Shown here piece after piece: positions 43,778 to 53,025 of a stretch of DNA of 64,000 bases; the first letter of the stretch is position 1, and the number at the start of each line of letters is the position of its first letter. The DNA lies in contig JAUMYZ010000004.1 of assembly GCA_030528385.1 (NCBI GenBank), forward strand, positions 124,001-188,000. The letters run 5' to 3'. Under the pieces are notes generated by a model. It was not told the DNA's origin and searched no databases. It worked only from the letters and a program-made list of their open reading frames with translations. The DNA is from Moraxella sp. (GTDB lineage: Bacteria; Pseudomonadota; Gammaproteobacteria; Pseudomonadales; Moraxellaceae). A program made the position numbers and the translations under genes.

Positions 43778-46700
43778 TTATGAATGTTTTACGACATCAT
43801 CAGCCAAAGCGTACAGTTTTTCACGCAAGGCTTTACGGTATTTGATTTTGGATAAGCTGGCAATGCTTGGGTCTTGGGCAAATTCACCATAAACGCTTGT
43901 CGCTTCGGTCAAAAGTTTGTCAAGCTGTCCTAATTCGTTCAAATCTTCTTTGCCGTATTGATGTCTGGCAAATAATGCCAATAAATCATTATTGGTAATC
44001 ACATCAGTTAGCCCCCATTGGATACGAAACTCTAAAAAATAGCGGTGTGTGGCTTTGGTGTGTGCCTGTGCGATGACCGCCAAGCCATCAAATTTGCCAT
44101 CATGATTTTTGTTAATGGTTGTGCTTAGCTCATCTTGGTTGATTTCGCCTTGGCAGATGGATTGTGTGGTGGTGCTTATTTGCTCGGCAAGTGTGCGGTC
44201 TTCAAGTGTGTCGGCAAATTTTTGTAGGTCTTCTTGGGTTTTTTCTGCCCCTATTGTATCGCCATTGGCAATCTGTTCTAACAGTAGATTAACCAACATG
44301 GTCAAATAATCATAATCCACTTTGATGTCTTTGATGTGTGTCATGGTAAGTTCAATCTGCCAAATGGGGACTTGGTTTTTGTTGGCAAAATGCTGTTTTA
44401 ACTCATTAGCCAGTGTTACTGTTAGGGCAATTTCTTCGTCAGTAGTCATGCCAAGATGTTCAATTAAGGCGTTAGGATTGTCATAATTAAAACCAATGTT
44501 TTGACCACTGTCATCTTGCTGGGCGTCATATTGCATGAGTTTGGCGACATTAGCGTTATAACGGCGTAACGCTTCCATCATGTTTTCACGCTCGGTCTCT
44601 GATGGTGGTAAGTGGTTAAAATCATCAGTTCTTTGGCGTATGTTTTCAATGATTTGGCGAGTTTCTGCAATGATTTGACTAAACTCCCCTGCCAAAATAC
44701 CGTCTTTTTGGTTGCTAGTTTTACGCTCTTCATCTGACAGCTCGGCAGAGTTTTTGTTGGCATAAATGGCAAGTGCTTCGTTCATCAAATTTTCATTGTG
44801 CGTTGGCCAACGATAATTGACAATCCGTCCCCATGGTTTTGTTTTGGGGTTGTCTTCACTTAGACGGTTGGTGCGTGAATAGGCTTGGATAAGACTTGCT
44901 TCTTTGAGTGTTCTGTCCACATACAATGTATTAAGCTCAGGGGCATTAAAACCTGTCAAAAGTTGGTCTATCACAATCACAATATCCAAAAACTTGCCAT
45001 CTCTTGTTTTTTTGCTTAGGCGACTTATCACATCTTCGGTATAGCCTGTTACATCGTCCAAGCCAAATTTTGTGCCAAACTTTTCATTATAAGCGTTTAT
45101 GGCTTCACGTAGCCCTGTATTGCTTTCAACCATGTTGTCGCTGTTGTTGCTGTTTAGGCTGTAAGTTACTGCCACATTTAGAGTAAACTCGCCACGCTCG
45201 GCACGTTCACGATTGACACGCACAAACTCATGAAAATACATCATCGCCATGGGACTGCTTGCCTTACCACCACCTACATGGGTGGTCAAAATGGCGTTAT
45301 AGCGTGCTGTTTGGGTGGCGTTGTCCCAGACAGAACGATTTTTCCAATGATGAAAAATATCCGCCACCACCAAGCGAACATGGTCAACATTATTGTCATA
45401 AAAACTGGGGCTGATACTGTCGTCCATGTCTTCATCGCTCATTTTGGCGATTTTGTCTTTGATTTGCTCATCACTCCATTTGGGATATTTATCTTGATAA
45501 AACTTGGGCAGATAGTTGTTTTTCATCTCTTCTGTGCTAATTGTGGTTGCAAAGTCCACTTTAAAACCCAAGACATTTTTATCAGCAATGGCTTCACGAA
45601 TGGTATAAGCATGTAGCATTTCTCCAAAAATATCGCCTGTGCGTTTGCCCTTGGTGGTCTCATCAAACATCGGCGTGCCTGTATAGCCCACCCAAGCGGA
45701 ATGTTTAAAGGCTTTTTGGATAGCTTCAAAGCTCTCCCCCCCTGTGGAACGGTGGGCTTCATCTACGATAAAAACGATATTTTTATCAGGTGGCGTAAAT
45801 GAACGGCGTTTTATCAATGTATGCAATTTTTGTACTGATGTTACAATAATGCCACCTTCTTTATTGCCCAGTTTTCGCTGTAAATCGCTGGTGTTGGCTG
45901 TGTCTTGTATGGTGCCAATACCATCTGTATTATCAGGGTCATAGGCTTGATAATCTTCTAATGTTTGGTTGGTCAAGGCGATTCTATCTACCAAAAACAC
46001 CACTTTATCTACTTTGGGGTGGCGACTGGCAAGCCACGCTGTTTTAAAACTGGTGATGGTTTTGCCTGAGCCTGTGGTGTGCCAAATATAGCCAATTTTG
46101 TTCAGTCCAAAGCTAAAATCAGCACGTTTTAACGCCTGCATGACTTTTTGGGTGGCATAGACTTGATAGGGACGCATAACCCTTAATGCCTGTTTATTTT
46201 TTGTGCCGTCTAAAATCATAAAACTGGTCGCCATCTGGTGTGCCATCGGGATAGATAGCATATTGTCAGCAAACTCACGCCAATCACGCACGATTTTATT
46301 ATCATCTTTGCGTTGCCAGTTAAAGGCAAAACTTTTATTAAATCGGTCAGCGGTGGTATTTGCCATGTATTTGACGTTGTTTGGTGTGATGGCAACCAAA
46401 ATTTGTAAAGTAGAAAAAATATCCCCGTACTGACGTTCTTTGATATATTGGTGCATTTGGTTTAGAGCTTCATTGACATCACGAGTGTCTTTTTTCTCTT
46501 CAATTTGGATAATTGGCAAGCCGTTAATCAAAAGTGTTGTGTCAAAAATACGTTCTTGATTGCCGATGATTGTCGCAGGACGGCGGATTTGATTGACCAC
46601 TTGATAGACAGTATCGCCTGCACCGATTTGGTTTTGGTCAAAGACGGTCAAAAAAACGTGCCGACCATCGTCTAAATCAATCTCTATTTGTGAGACGCCA

Positions 46701-47023
46701 TTTGTGCCATATAAAAACTGACCTGCCATAAACGGCGTAGCAAGCCCATGAATGATTTTTTTGACTTGGGCAAATTCATTGACGCTCAATGGGTGGTTTA
46801 GGGTGTTTTGGTTTAATCTTTCCAAAATTTCCTTAAAATTTGCCCACAAATCATCAGTGCTTTTAATGGTTGGTTCATATTGCCACAATCGTGTTTTTAT
46901 CACATCGCCACGATTTATCAGTGCGTCAAGCTCGTTGGGAGCGGTCAGCGTGCCTGAACAAATGTAATTAATCAATTCTTTTTCAAAAGCAAGCTCGCTT
47001 TGGGTGTTGGTTTGAATACTCAT
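43778..47023 (-). CDS. hsdR: Type I restriction enzyme endonuclease/translocase subunit
   Basis: HsdR is the ATP-driven translocase and nuclease of the type I complex. The 1081-residue protein has an N-terminal nuclease domain with D...E-x-K (FDTTLLINGLPIIQIEEKKD, about 160-178), helicase motifs WHTTGSGKTITS near 316 and FIVDEAHRS near 422, SVQKLH, GYTGTP, and the second RecA lobe (IDQLLTGFNAPELNTLYVD, IQAYSRTNR), then a long helical C-terminus. It looks intact. AAGGAAATATC precedes the ATG; hsdS copy B ends 42 bases upstream. The gene lies between the two 721-bp direct repeats and would be lost if they recombined. Confidence 0.96.
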   Translation of the reverse strand: MSIQTNTQSELAFEKELINYICSGTLTAPNELDALINRGDVIKTRLWQYEPTIKSTDDLWANFKEILERLNQNTLNHPLSVNEFAQVKKIIHGLATPFMAGQFLYGTNGVSQIEIDLDDGRHVFLTVFDQNQIGAGDTVYQVVNQIRRPATIIGNQERIFDTTLLINGLPIIQIEEKKDTRDVNEALNQMHQYIKERQYGDIFSTLQILVAITPNNVKYMANTTADRFNKSFAFNWQRKDDNKIVRDWREFADNMLSIPMAHQMATSFMILDGTKNKQALRVMRPYQVYATQKVMQALKRADFSFGLNKIGYIWHTTGSGKTITSFKTAWLASRHPKVDKVVFLVDRIALTNQTLEDYQAYDPDNTDGIGTIQDTANTSDLQRKLGNKEGGIIVTSVQKLHTLIKRRSFTPPDKNIVFIVDEAHRSTGGESFEAIQKAFKHSAWVGYTGTPMFDETTKGKRTGDIFGEMLHAYTIREAIADKNVLGFKVDFATTISTEEMKNNYLPKFYQDKYPKWSDEQIKDKIAKMSDEDMDDSISPSFYDNNVDHVRLVVADIFHHWKNRSVWDNATQTARYNAILTTHVGGGKASSPMAMMYFHEFVRVNRERAERGEFTLNVAVTYSLNSNNSDNMVESNTGLREAINAYNEKFGTKFGLDDVTGYTEDVISRLSKKTRDGKFLDIVIVIDQLLTGFNAPELNTLYVDRTLKEASLIQAYSRTNRLSEDNPKTKPWGRIVNYRWPTHNENLMNEALAIYANKNSAELSDEERKTSNQKDGILAGEFSQIIAETRQIIENIRQRTDDFNHLPPSETERENMMEALRRYNANVAKLMQYDAQQDDSGQNIGFNYDNPNALIEHLGMTTDEEIALTVTLANELKQHFANKNQVPIWQIELTMTHIKDIKVDYDYLTMLVNLLLEQIANGDTIGAEKTQEDLQKFADTLEDRTLAEQISTTTQSICQGEINQDELSTTINKNHDGKFDGLAVIAQAHTKATHRYFLEFRIQWGLTDVITNNDLLALFARHQYGKEDLNELGQLDKLLTEATSVYGEFAQDPSIASLSKIKYRKALREKLYALADDVVKHS

Positions 47024-47065
47024 GATATTTCCTTTGTTTATGGTTAATGTTTGATAAGTGAAAAG

Positions 47066-48268
47066 TTACACAAACATCTGTTGCAACAACGCCTTTTTAA
47101 GCGTTTTTAAATGCGCTAACTTACGCTGATGAAGGGTAATAAGCTCATCTACTTGGCGGAAAAGCTGAATAATTTTTCTTTGCTCATCATCATTCGGCAT
47201 AAAAATTTGAATTGTTAAAAAATCTTTTTCTGGAATTTTCCATTGACCATAAACAACACCTTGGCGAAAGCGTACCATATTATAGATAAAGTCTTTGCGT
47301 GTAGATAAAATTCCTATAAACTGGCTTTCTAACTCTTTTTTTGAACGAAAAATGCTATACACAGGAGAAATAACGGCTTTTCCTGTTCTGTTGAAGCCAA
47401 TAGACCCTGTTTCTAGATTATTGGAACTATAAATAAAATCCCCCAAACAAGTCATTTTGTATTTTTTGGTATTATCCTTTACCAAAAAACTTCGGTCATA
47501 ACGTTCGCTTTTTGGTGTAACACCAACCCCTTGAACAAATGACATAAGTGGATATTCTTCACTTTCTTCAATTTGTGTGTTTCTCTCAACTAACAAATCC
47601 CCCAACTTACACTGTTCCCAAGCGTCAGTAAATTGGGGAAAACGAATTTGTGGCACGGTTTCACCCTGAGCAGGGAACATTTTTTGTAACAACCCTTTTT
47701 TTAGGGTTTTAACCTTATCTAATTGACCTTGATGTAAGGCAATGAATTTATCAATCTGACGGAAAAAATTGCCGATGGTGGTTTGTTCAGCGATTGAAGG
47801 TATCATAATGGGCATTTCTAAAAAAGTATCACTATGAATACGTTTAGCTTTTCTTGACCCATTTGCCTGCATTCCTTGATATAAATAAAATTCTTTTCTT
47901 AAAACATATCTTAAAAAGAAATCAGCATTTAAATCCTTTGAAATATCAAAAGCAGGAGCATCTAGTGTGCTTTCATAGCCATCTAATGAATTTGGAATTA
48001 TGCCAAAAGCCTGATTTAAAAAATCCAATTTACCATAAATAAATTGTCCTGATTTGCGTATATAGTATTTAGTTGCTTGACTACCTGAATAAATTTCTTC
48101 CTTGCAAACAACACCTTTACCCCAAAGTTTAACTGTGAGCTTTTTAGCAGTTAAACCATTTGTACCCGAAATTCGGCTTTCAGTTAAGAAATCTCCAACT
48201 TTATATTGCTCCCAATCCCCATCAAATTGGGCAAAACGTAATTTGGGCGTGTTATTTGACTGTTTCAT
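47066..48268 (-). CDS. hsdS: Type I R-M specificity subunit, copy B (upstream of hsdR)
   Basis: The 400-residue protein has its own first recognition domain (about 18-165; KVGDFLTESRISGTNGL, then SGSQATKYYIRKSG), and from EQTTIGNFFRQIDKF onwards is identical to copy A. Its ATG overlaps the stop of the upstream half-HsdS gene by four bases (ATGA), indicating translational coupling, with AAGGAAC as ribosome site. Copies A and B are both intact and in one transcription unit, so both specificities may be expressed together. Alternatively one copy arose by duplication and is maintained by gene conversion. Confidence 0.95.
   Translation of the reverse strand: MKQSNNTPKLRFAQFDGDWEQYKVGDFLTESRISGTNGLTAKKLTVKLWGKGVVCKEEIYSGSQATKYYIRKSGQFIYGKLDFLNQAFGIIPNSLDGYESTLDAPAFDISKDLNADFFLRYVLRKEFYLYQGMQANGSRKAKRIHSDTFLEMPIMIPSIAEQTTIGNFFRQIDKFIALHQGQLDKVKTLKKGLLQKMFPAQGETVPQIRFPQFTDAWEQCKLGDLLVERNTQIEESEEYPLMSFVQGVGVTPKSERYDRSFLVKDNTKKYKMTCLGDFIYSSNNLETGSIGFNRTGKAVISPVYSIFRSKKELESQFIGILSTRKDFIYNMVRFRQGVVYGQWKIPEKDFLTIQIFMPNDDEQRKIIQLFRQVDELITLHQRKLAHLKTLKKALLQQMFV
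47068..47788 (-). repeat. 721-bp direct repeat, copy 2 (3' part of hsdS copy B)
   Basis: Identical to 42518-43238 and in the same orientation. The left edge is at ACACAAAC and the right edge at GTTTGTTC, after which the two hsdS genes diverge completely into different first recognition domains. Confidence 0.95.
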
Positions 48269-48849
48269 AAAGTTGTTCCTTGTGCAAGTTTTGCCAAGAT
48301 AAGGCGGTGTTGGTTGTCAGCGATTTGTTTTTTTAGTGTAATCAGCCGTTGTGATTGCAAATAGATATTGCCAATCAGTGCTTGTATGTCAAGGCTTGGC
48401 AAGGTGGGGAGTCTTAGCTCTTTTAACTGTTTGACGGTGTATTTTAGCACCTGCGAGCCTTGCAGCCCCAGACTAAACTGGCGAGCGATGTCGGCGTTTT
48501 CATTAAGCAGGTACAATAAATAAGTGGCATTTAGCTCAAATTTGGGCGTGATTTTGAGATAATTTTGGGTGTACAAATAGCCTTGATGTATCGCTTGCAC
48601 TTGTGCCGCTTTGCCCGAAATCAAACTAAACACCACATCACCTGTGTTCAGCTGTGTAATGTTGTCCATGGTGCGAATTGGCTTGGGCGCGGCGTTTGGC
48701 ACATCTGACTGCCAAAAATCTATGTCCAATTCGCTTTGTGTATAATAGTAGTACACAGGGGCGGATGGCTCTGTGCTCTCATGGGTGCGAAATTGGGGCG
48801 TGCCACCTTGTAAATTGGCGATTTCACCCAGCAAAATTGTATCTTTCAT
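48265..48849 (-). CDS. Half-size HsdS-like protein with one recognition domain
   Basis: The 194-residue product has a single recognition-domain-like region (LLGEIANLQGGTPQF, D-V-V-F-S-L-I-S-G-K-A-A-Q, Y-L-L-Y-L-L-N) and one helix at the end (LIGNIYLQSQRLITLKKQIADNQ), the layout of half an HsdS. It shares no long block with the other hsdS genes here. ATG 48849 follows AAAGG; an upstream alternative would run into the promoter. It is first in the R-M operon and its stop overlaps the ATG of hsdS copy B. Half-size S proteins can dimerise in some R-M systems; whether this one replaces, modifies or competes with full HsdS is unknown. Confidence 0.8.
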   Translation of the reverse strand: MKDTILLGEIANLQGGTPQFRTHESTEPSAPVYYYYTQSELDIDFWQSDVPNAAPKPIRTMDNITQLNTGDVVFSLISGKAAQVQAIHQGYLYTQNYLKITPKFELNATYLLYLLNENADIARQFSLGLQGSQVLKYTVKQLKELRLPTLPSLDIQALIGNIYLQSQRLITLKKQIADNQHRLILAKLAQGTTL

Positions 48850-48883
48850 CTGTGCCTTTGTTAAACTAAAATAATTTAGTGCA

Positions 48884-48911
48884 ATTATACGCCATCTTTT
48901 TAAAAAAGCAA
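48884..48911 (-). promoter_or_regulatory. Likely promoter of the type I R-M operon
   Basis: On the minus strand TTGCTT (48911-48906), 16 bases, then perfect TATAAT (48889-48884), about 35 bases before the half-hsdS start. Confidence 0.65.
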
Positions 48912-49042
48912 GCAGATTTTGCACTTTATTTTTATAATTTTAAAAAATTACTTAGTTTTACAACATTAAATGTCGCAAATATCAAGTCTATATGCTTATC
49001 TGGGCTGATATTAATCACGCTAAATTTTAATCCCGCCCAAAC

Positions 49043-49072
49043 AAAAACCCCAAAGCCTAAGCCTTGGGGTTT
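49043..49072 (-). terminator. Terminator after the autotransporter gene
   Basis: On the minus strand AAACCCCAAGGC and GCTTTGGGGTTT form a hairpin with a four-base loop and one bulge, followed by T. It starts 15 bases past the stop. Confidence 0.85.
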
Positions 49073-49086
49073 GTGGGCAAGATTGC

Positions 49087-52000
49087 TTAGAACACAAAAC
49101 TTGCACCGATATTGACGCCTTGGTTATTTGCTCCTTGTTGCCATTGACCTTGGTAGCTGATACCCAGTTTGGCATTGGCGGTGGGCTGATAAGTAAGACC
49201 CACCTTGCCAAGTCCAGCGTAGCGACTGGGCGTGTTTGACACCACGCCAAAACTTGCCGATGGCGTGCTGGCAAAGTGAGCTGTGGTCTTGCTGCCGTCA
49301 TCGCCATTGTTATACACACCTGATACCGCCCCCGAGACAGCAAACTTGGGCGTAAGCGCGTATTGCCACGCCATCCCTGCTTGGTGGTAGAAGCTGTGTT
49401 GCTTGGCTTTGCCCACGTTTAGGGCGTAATTTGTGCCCGTTTCACGATAAGCGTCCGATGTAACCTGTGCATAGCCCACTTGGGCAAAGGGGGCAATGTG
49501 GCGACTGTCCGTGCCAATGCGATGACGCACCCCAAAGCCCACGCCATAAGTGCTTGCGTTGTAGTTGGATTTTGCTGTGCCTGCTTTTAAAATGTCAATC
49601 TGGCGTTCGCCTTTAATCTTGGCTTTGCTCACATCAGCGTGTCCATAAGCGACAGTATTGCCATATAATTTGGCGGCGTACAAGGTTGCACCTGCAGTCT
49701 TAATGTCGGCACGATGATTGATCGTGTTTGCCTTGACATCACTGTCGCTATAAGACAGTGCCAAACCAACATTGGCAGTACCCACAGTGGTCGCTGCCCC
49801 CAGCGTTATGCCTTTGTCTTTTTGGTTATAACCTGTCAGACCGCCCGCCAGTGCTTGTTTGTCATGCTCGCTGTTGGTTGCCACCGCCCAAATGCCCTTG
49901 CTTTGAATGTGCGACTTGGTGCTGTCCACCCGCTGTTGATGGCTGTTTAACAAGGTTTCATTGACCGCACCCATCAGTAGGGGCTGCAACTGCATATTGA
50001 CCTGATTTAAGTTGTGGGCGATTTGCTCTTTGCTTAAGCCCTTACCGCCCAAATGGTCGCCATCTTTGAGCAATGCCTGACCAAGTGCGTTGTTTTTGCG
50101 ATTTTTTTCATCAACAAATAAATCGGTATAGGCTTCAATATACGCCTTGTCCAGCGTGTGTGCCAAATCCAGCAAGCGATAATCGCCAAAGTGCTCCGCC
50201 ACTGGGGCAAATTTTGCTTGTGGCAAATCAAGGTTGGGTTTTTCAACCACAGGTGGTGCTGGCTCAACGTCTGGTTGTTTAGGTGCTGGCGGCTTTGGCT
50301 GCTGTACTTTTGGCGGGTTGTTGGGCGCTGTTTCATTGTCTGTTTTGGGTTTTTCGGGTATTGGTGCTTCTGGTTTTTCAACCACAGGTGGATTGTTGGG
50401 CACCACTTCAATTTCTGCAATGGGCAAATCAACCGTTGGTGGATTGTTGGGCACTTTTTCTACGGGTGGTTTGGGTGCTGGCGGCTTTGGCTGCTGTACT
50501 TTTGGCGGGTTGTTGGGCGCTGTTTCATTGTCTGTTTTGGGTTTTTCGGGTATTGGTGCTTCTGGTTTTTCAACCACAGGTGGATTGTTGGGCACCACTT
50601 CAATTTCTGCAATGGGTAAATCAACCACAGGTGGGTTGTTGGGCACTTGTTCTACAGGTGGTTTGGGAGCAGGCACAAGCTCAAGACCTGGAATGATTTC
50701 GGTTGGTGGTTTGATGGCTAAATGCACCTTATTGTTGTCATATTTTGCCTGAAAAGCAATCAGCGGGTTGTTGTTTTGTACTTCTTTAAACTGCCCCACC
50801 AGCTGCTTTGCCACCAAGACGTCTTTAAACTCGCCACTTTTAATGCCAGACAGTGCGTCAGCAGTTTTGATGGCCAAGATGCCTTTAGCGATGTCGGCTT
50901 TGCCCTGAACTTCCAGCTTGCCATAATCGTTTGGCTTGTTGATGGCGATTTGTAACATCTCGTCATTGTCCATCGTGTAGTTGCCTACAATGGTAACAAG
51001 GCCTTGCTCAATGTTAATGCCACCTTTCCAATGCTTGGTGTCGCCTGCAAAAATGAGCTTGCCCGCACCGCTTTTGGTCAGTGTGCCATTGCCCGTAATT
51101 TTACCCGTGGTGGCAAGTTGGGCGGTGCCAGCGTTAATTAAAAAATTAACCCCGCCGTCTTTAATCTCAATGTGTTGTTTGTCAGTAAAATCCTTAAAAT
51201 ACGACGTGGCGACAACCAATCCTTCGGGGGTGGTGATGGTGGCACCATCTAAGATTACATTGGCGTTTTGGTGGTTGCCACGCTCAATCAAATAGGTTTT
51301 GAGCACGCCGCCCTTGCCCAAGACCAATCCTGCTGCACCGTCTTGACCCACCGTAACGCTGCGTGCTTGCAAGCTGGCGTCTTTGATGGTCAGTGTGCTT
51401 TTTTGGTCGGTGCGATTGCTTTTGCCACCGATATACACAACGCTTTGGTCGTCGCCATTGATGTCGGCACCCACAGTAACTTTGGCATTGTTTTGTAAGG
51501 TCAGCTCACCAAAGCCCCTTTTGCCGACAAACAAATTGCCGCCAATGACAGCTTGGCTGTTGTCTATCAATGCCATGCCTGTTGCGTTTTCTTGATTTCC
51601 CAGCACCAAATCTTTGGCAAGGCGAATGGTAGAATTTTCGGTTGCGGTCAAATGACCCGTACCAGCAATGTCGCCCACCAGCAAATCGCCATAACGCACA
51701 CCTGCTGTATTGTTCACGTCAAGTTTGCCACGACGCACGGTGATGTTGCCCACGCCACCGAGTACTTTGCCCAAGCTGACTTCGGTGTTCACTTGTAGGG
51801 TTGCCCCGTCGGTGATGTTCAATGTGCCTTCGCCCGCCACGCCAATGTCCAAACCGCCACCAACGGTCAGTTTGGTTGCGTCATCTGCTGCGTTATCGCC
51901 CATCAGATTGACAGTGCCCATGCTGCCTTGTTGTAAACCGACAAACAAATTGTTATTGATGTTTGCCTTGCCTTGCTGAGATATGTTCAATGTGGCGTTG

Positions 52001-53025
52001 CCTTCTTTGGCGATGGTGGCGTCGTTTTGTGTGTGTAGGGCTGATTGCTCGCCTTTGATGACAATTTGACCCTGCCCTGTAGCGGTATAACCAGCGTACA
52101 GATTGTGTGTGTCCAGCACAGCACCGTCTTGTACGTTGAGTTTGCCTGTGCCTGCATAACCAACTTCCAGCACTTTACTGGCACTTAGCTGTGTGCCTGT
52201 GCCTTGCAGTGTGAGCTGGCCGCTCCCATGCAGTGCTGGCTGTGTTTGGGCTTGTTCTTGTTTGAGCACGCCGACGGACACTTCGCTAAACGCTGCATTG
52301 GCACCGTCTTGTAGCAACAATTCACCCTTATTGCCATCACCAACGCGAATGGTGGCAGTGTCTGCCTTGATGGCAGTGTCTGCCCCTGTCGCCACCACTT
52401 TGCCTTCGGCTTGGTTGCCGATGTTGATACGCTGTGCCACTTGCAGTACCGAACCGCCATCCAAACTTAACTGTCCGTTGTTTCTAAAACCAACAAACGC
52501 TTCTTGGGCGCTGACGACCGATTTTGCCACAGCACTGATGACGCTGGTGTTGTTGGGGTTTTTGCTGTTGACGCCAACTTGCAACGAAGCGGCTGGACTG
52601 CCCAACGAAGCGGCAGTCAGCGACACCAAGCTGTTGTCTTCCATCCGCACATTGTCAGCAATCAGCGAAGCACCACTTTCAATGTTGGTGCGACTGCCAT
52701 TGCCCGTTCTGAATGCCTGTGCCTTTAACACACCCAAGTCAGTAACGCTGAGCGTGCGGCTTTTGACATCAACAGTTTTGCCATTGACGATGGAGCGATG
52801 GCTGATGATGTCGCCATCTGCGGTATAGACATCTTCTGAAAGATTGGTTATATCGCCGTTGGTATAATTTTGATTTTGTGCCAATGCCTGTGTGCTGAGT
52901 GCCACAGAGACCGCCAAGCTCAACGTTTTGATGGATTTGCTTTTGCCAACGGATTTGGCGATTTCACTGACGCATTGGTACACACCCAAACTGCGATTAA
53001 AGATAACGCGATATACTTTATTCAT
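49087..53025 (-). CDS. Type V autotransporter with ESPR signal and proline-rich repeat
   Basis: The 1312-residue protein starts with the extended signal region MNKVYRVIFNRSLGVYQ and a signal peptide ending STQALAQ. The passenger (about 50-760) contains many autotransporter beta-helix repeats (GGLDIGVAGEGTLNITDGA-like units and LTKSGAGKLIFAGD). A proline-rich spacer with a tandem 64-residue repeat follows (about 775-940). The last 275 residues form the outer-membrane beta-barrel, ending in aromatic F (GASFVF). Passenger function (adhesin, aggregation or enzyme) cannot be read; no serine-protease triad is apparent. ATG 53025 is chosen because the ESPR begins M-N-K-V; an upstream start would add 11 unusual residues. 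Confidence 0.94.
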   Translation of the reverse strand: MNKVYRVIFNRSLGVYQCVSEIAKSVGKSKSIKTLSLAVSVALSTQALAQNQNYTNGDITNLSEDVYTADGDIISHRSIVNGKTVDVKSRTLSVTDLGVLKAQAFRTGNGSRTNIESGASLIADNVRMEDNSLVSLTAASLGSPAASLQVGVNSKNPNNTSVISAVAKSVVSAQEAFVGFRNNGQLSLDGGSVLQVAQRINIGNQAEGKVVATGADTAIKADTATIRVGDGNKGELLLQDGANAAFSEVSVGVLKQEQAQTQPALHGSGQLTLQGTGTQLSASKVLEVGYAGTGKLNVQDGAVLDTHNLYAGYTATGQGQIVIKGEQSALHTQNDATIAKEGNATLNISQQGKANINNNLFVGLQQGSMGTVNLMGDNAADDATKLTVGGGLDIGVAGEGTLNITDGATLQVNTEVSLGKVLGGVGNITVRRGKLDVNNTAGVRYGDLLVGDIAGTGHLTATENSTIRLAKDLVLGNQENATGMALIDNSQAVIGGNLFVGKRGFGELTLQNNAKVTVGADINGDDQSVVYIGGKSNRTDQKSTLTIKDASLQARSVTVGQDGAAGLVLGKGGVLKTYLIERGNHQNANVILDGATITTPEGLVVATSYFKDFTDKQHIEIKDGGVNFLINAGTAQLATTGKITGNGTLTKSGAGKLIFAGDTKHWKGGINIEQGLVTIVGNYTMDNDEMLQIAINKPNDYGKLEVQGKADIAKGILAIKTADALSGIKSGEFKDVLVAKQLVGQFKEVQNNNPLIAFQAKYDNNKVHLAIKPPTEIIPGLELVPAPKPPVEQVPNNPPVVDLPIAEIEVVPNNPPVVEKPEAPIPEKPKTDNETAPNNPPKVQQPKPPAPKPPVEKVPNNPPTVDLPIAEIEVVPNNPPVVEKPEAPIPEKPKTDNETAPNNPPKVQQPKPPAPKQPDVEPAPPVVEKPNLDLPQAKFAPVAEHFGDYRLLDLAHTLDKAYIEAYTDLFVDEKNRKNNALGQALLKDGDHLGGKGLSKEQIAHNLNQVNMQLQPLLMGAVNETLLNSHQQRVDSTKSHIQSKGIWAVATNSEHDKQALAGGLTGYNQKDKGITLGAATTVGTANVGLALSYSDSDVKANTINHRADIKTAGATLYAAKLYGNTVAYGHADVSKAKIKGERQIDILKAGTAKSNYNASTYGVGFGVRHRIGTDSRHIAPFAQVGYAQVTSDAYRETGTNYALNVGKAKQHSFYHQAGMAWQYALTPKFAVSGAVSGVYNNGDDGSKTTAHFASTPSASFGVVSNTPSRYAGLGKVGLTYQPTANAKLGISYQGQWQQGANNQGVNIGASFVF
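50282..50665 (-). repeat. Two tandem 192-bp repeats coding the proline-rich spacer
   Basis: Bases 50282-50473 and 50474-50665 are nearly identical, with a few substitutions near the end of the second copy. Each encodes 64 residues built on P-N-N-P-P and PEAPIPEKPKTDNE motifs, ahead of the beta-barrel. Confidence 0.93.

Noticed and set aside
39061..49020. CACGCTAA followed by an ATTT run near 39.13 kb and near 49.02 kb as possible island ends
   Set aside because: The shared core is only about eight bases with an indel after it; too short for a credible attachment duplication.
50158..50752. Several 130-170 codon frames antisense to the autotransporter proline-rich repeat
   Set aside because: They mirror the repetitive coding sequence and have no start signals or separate homology.
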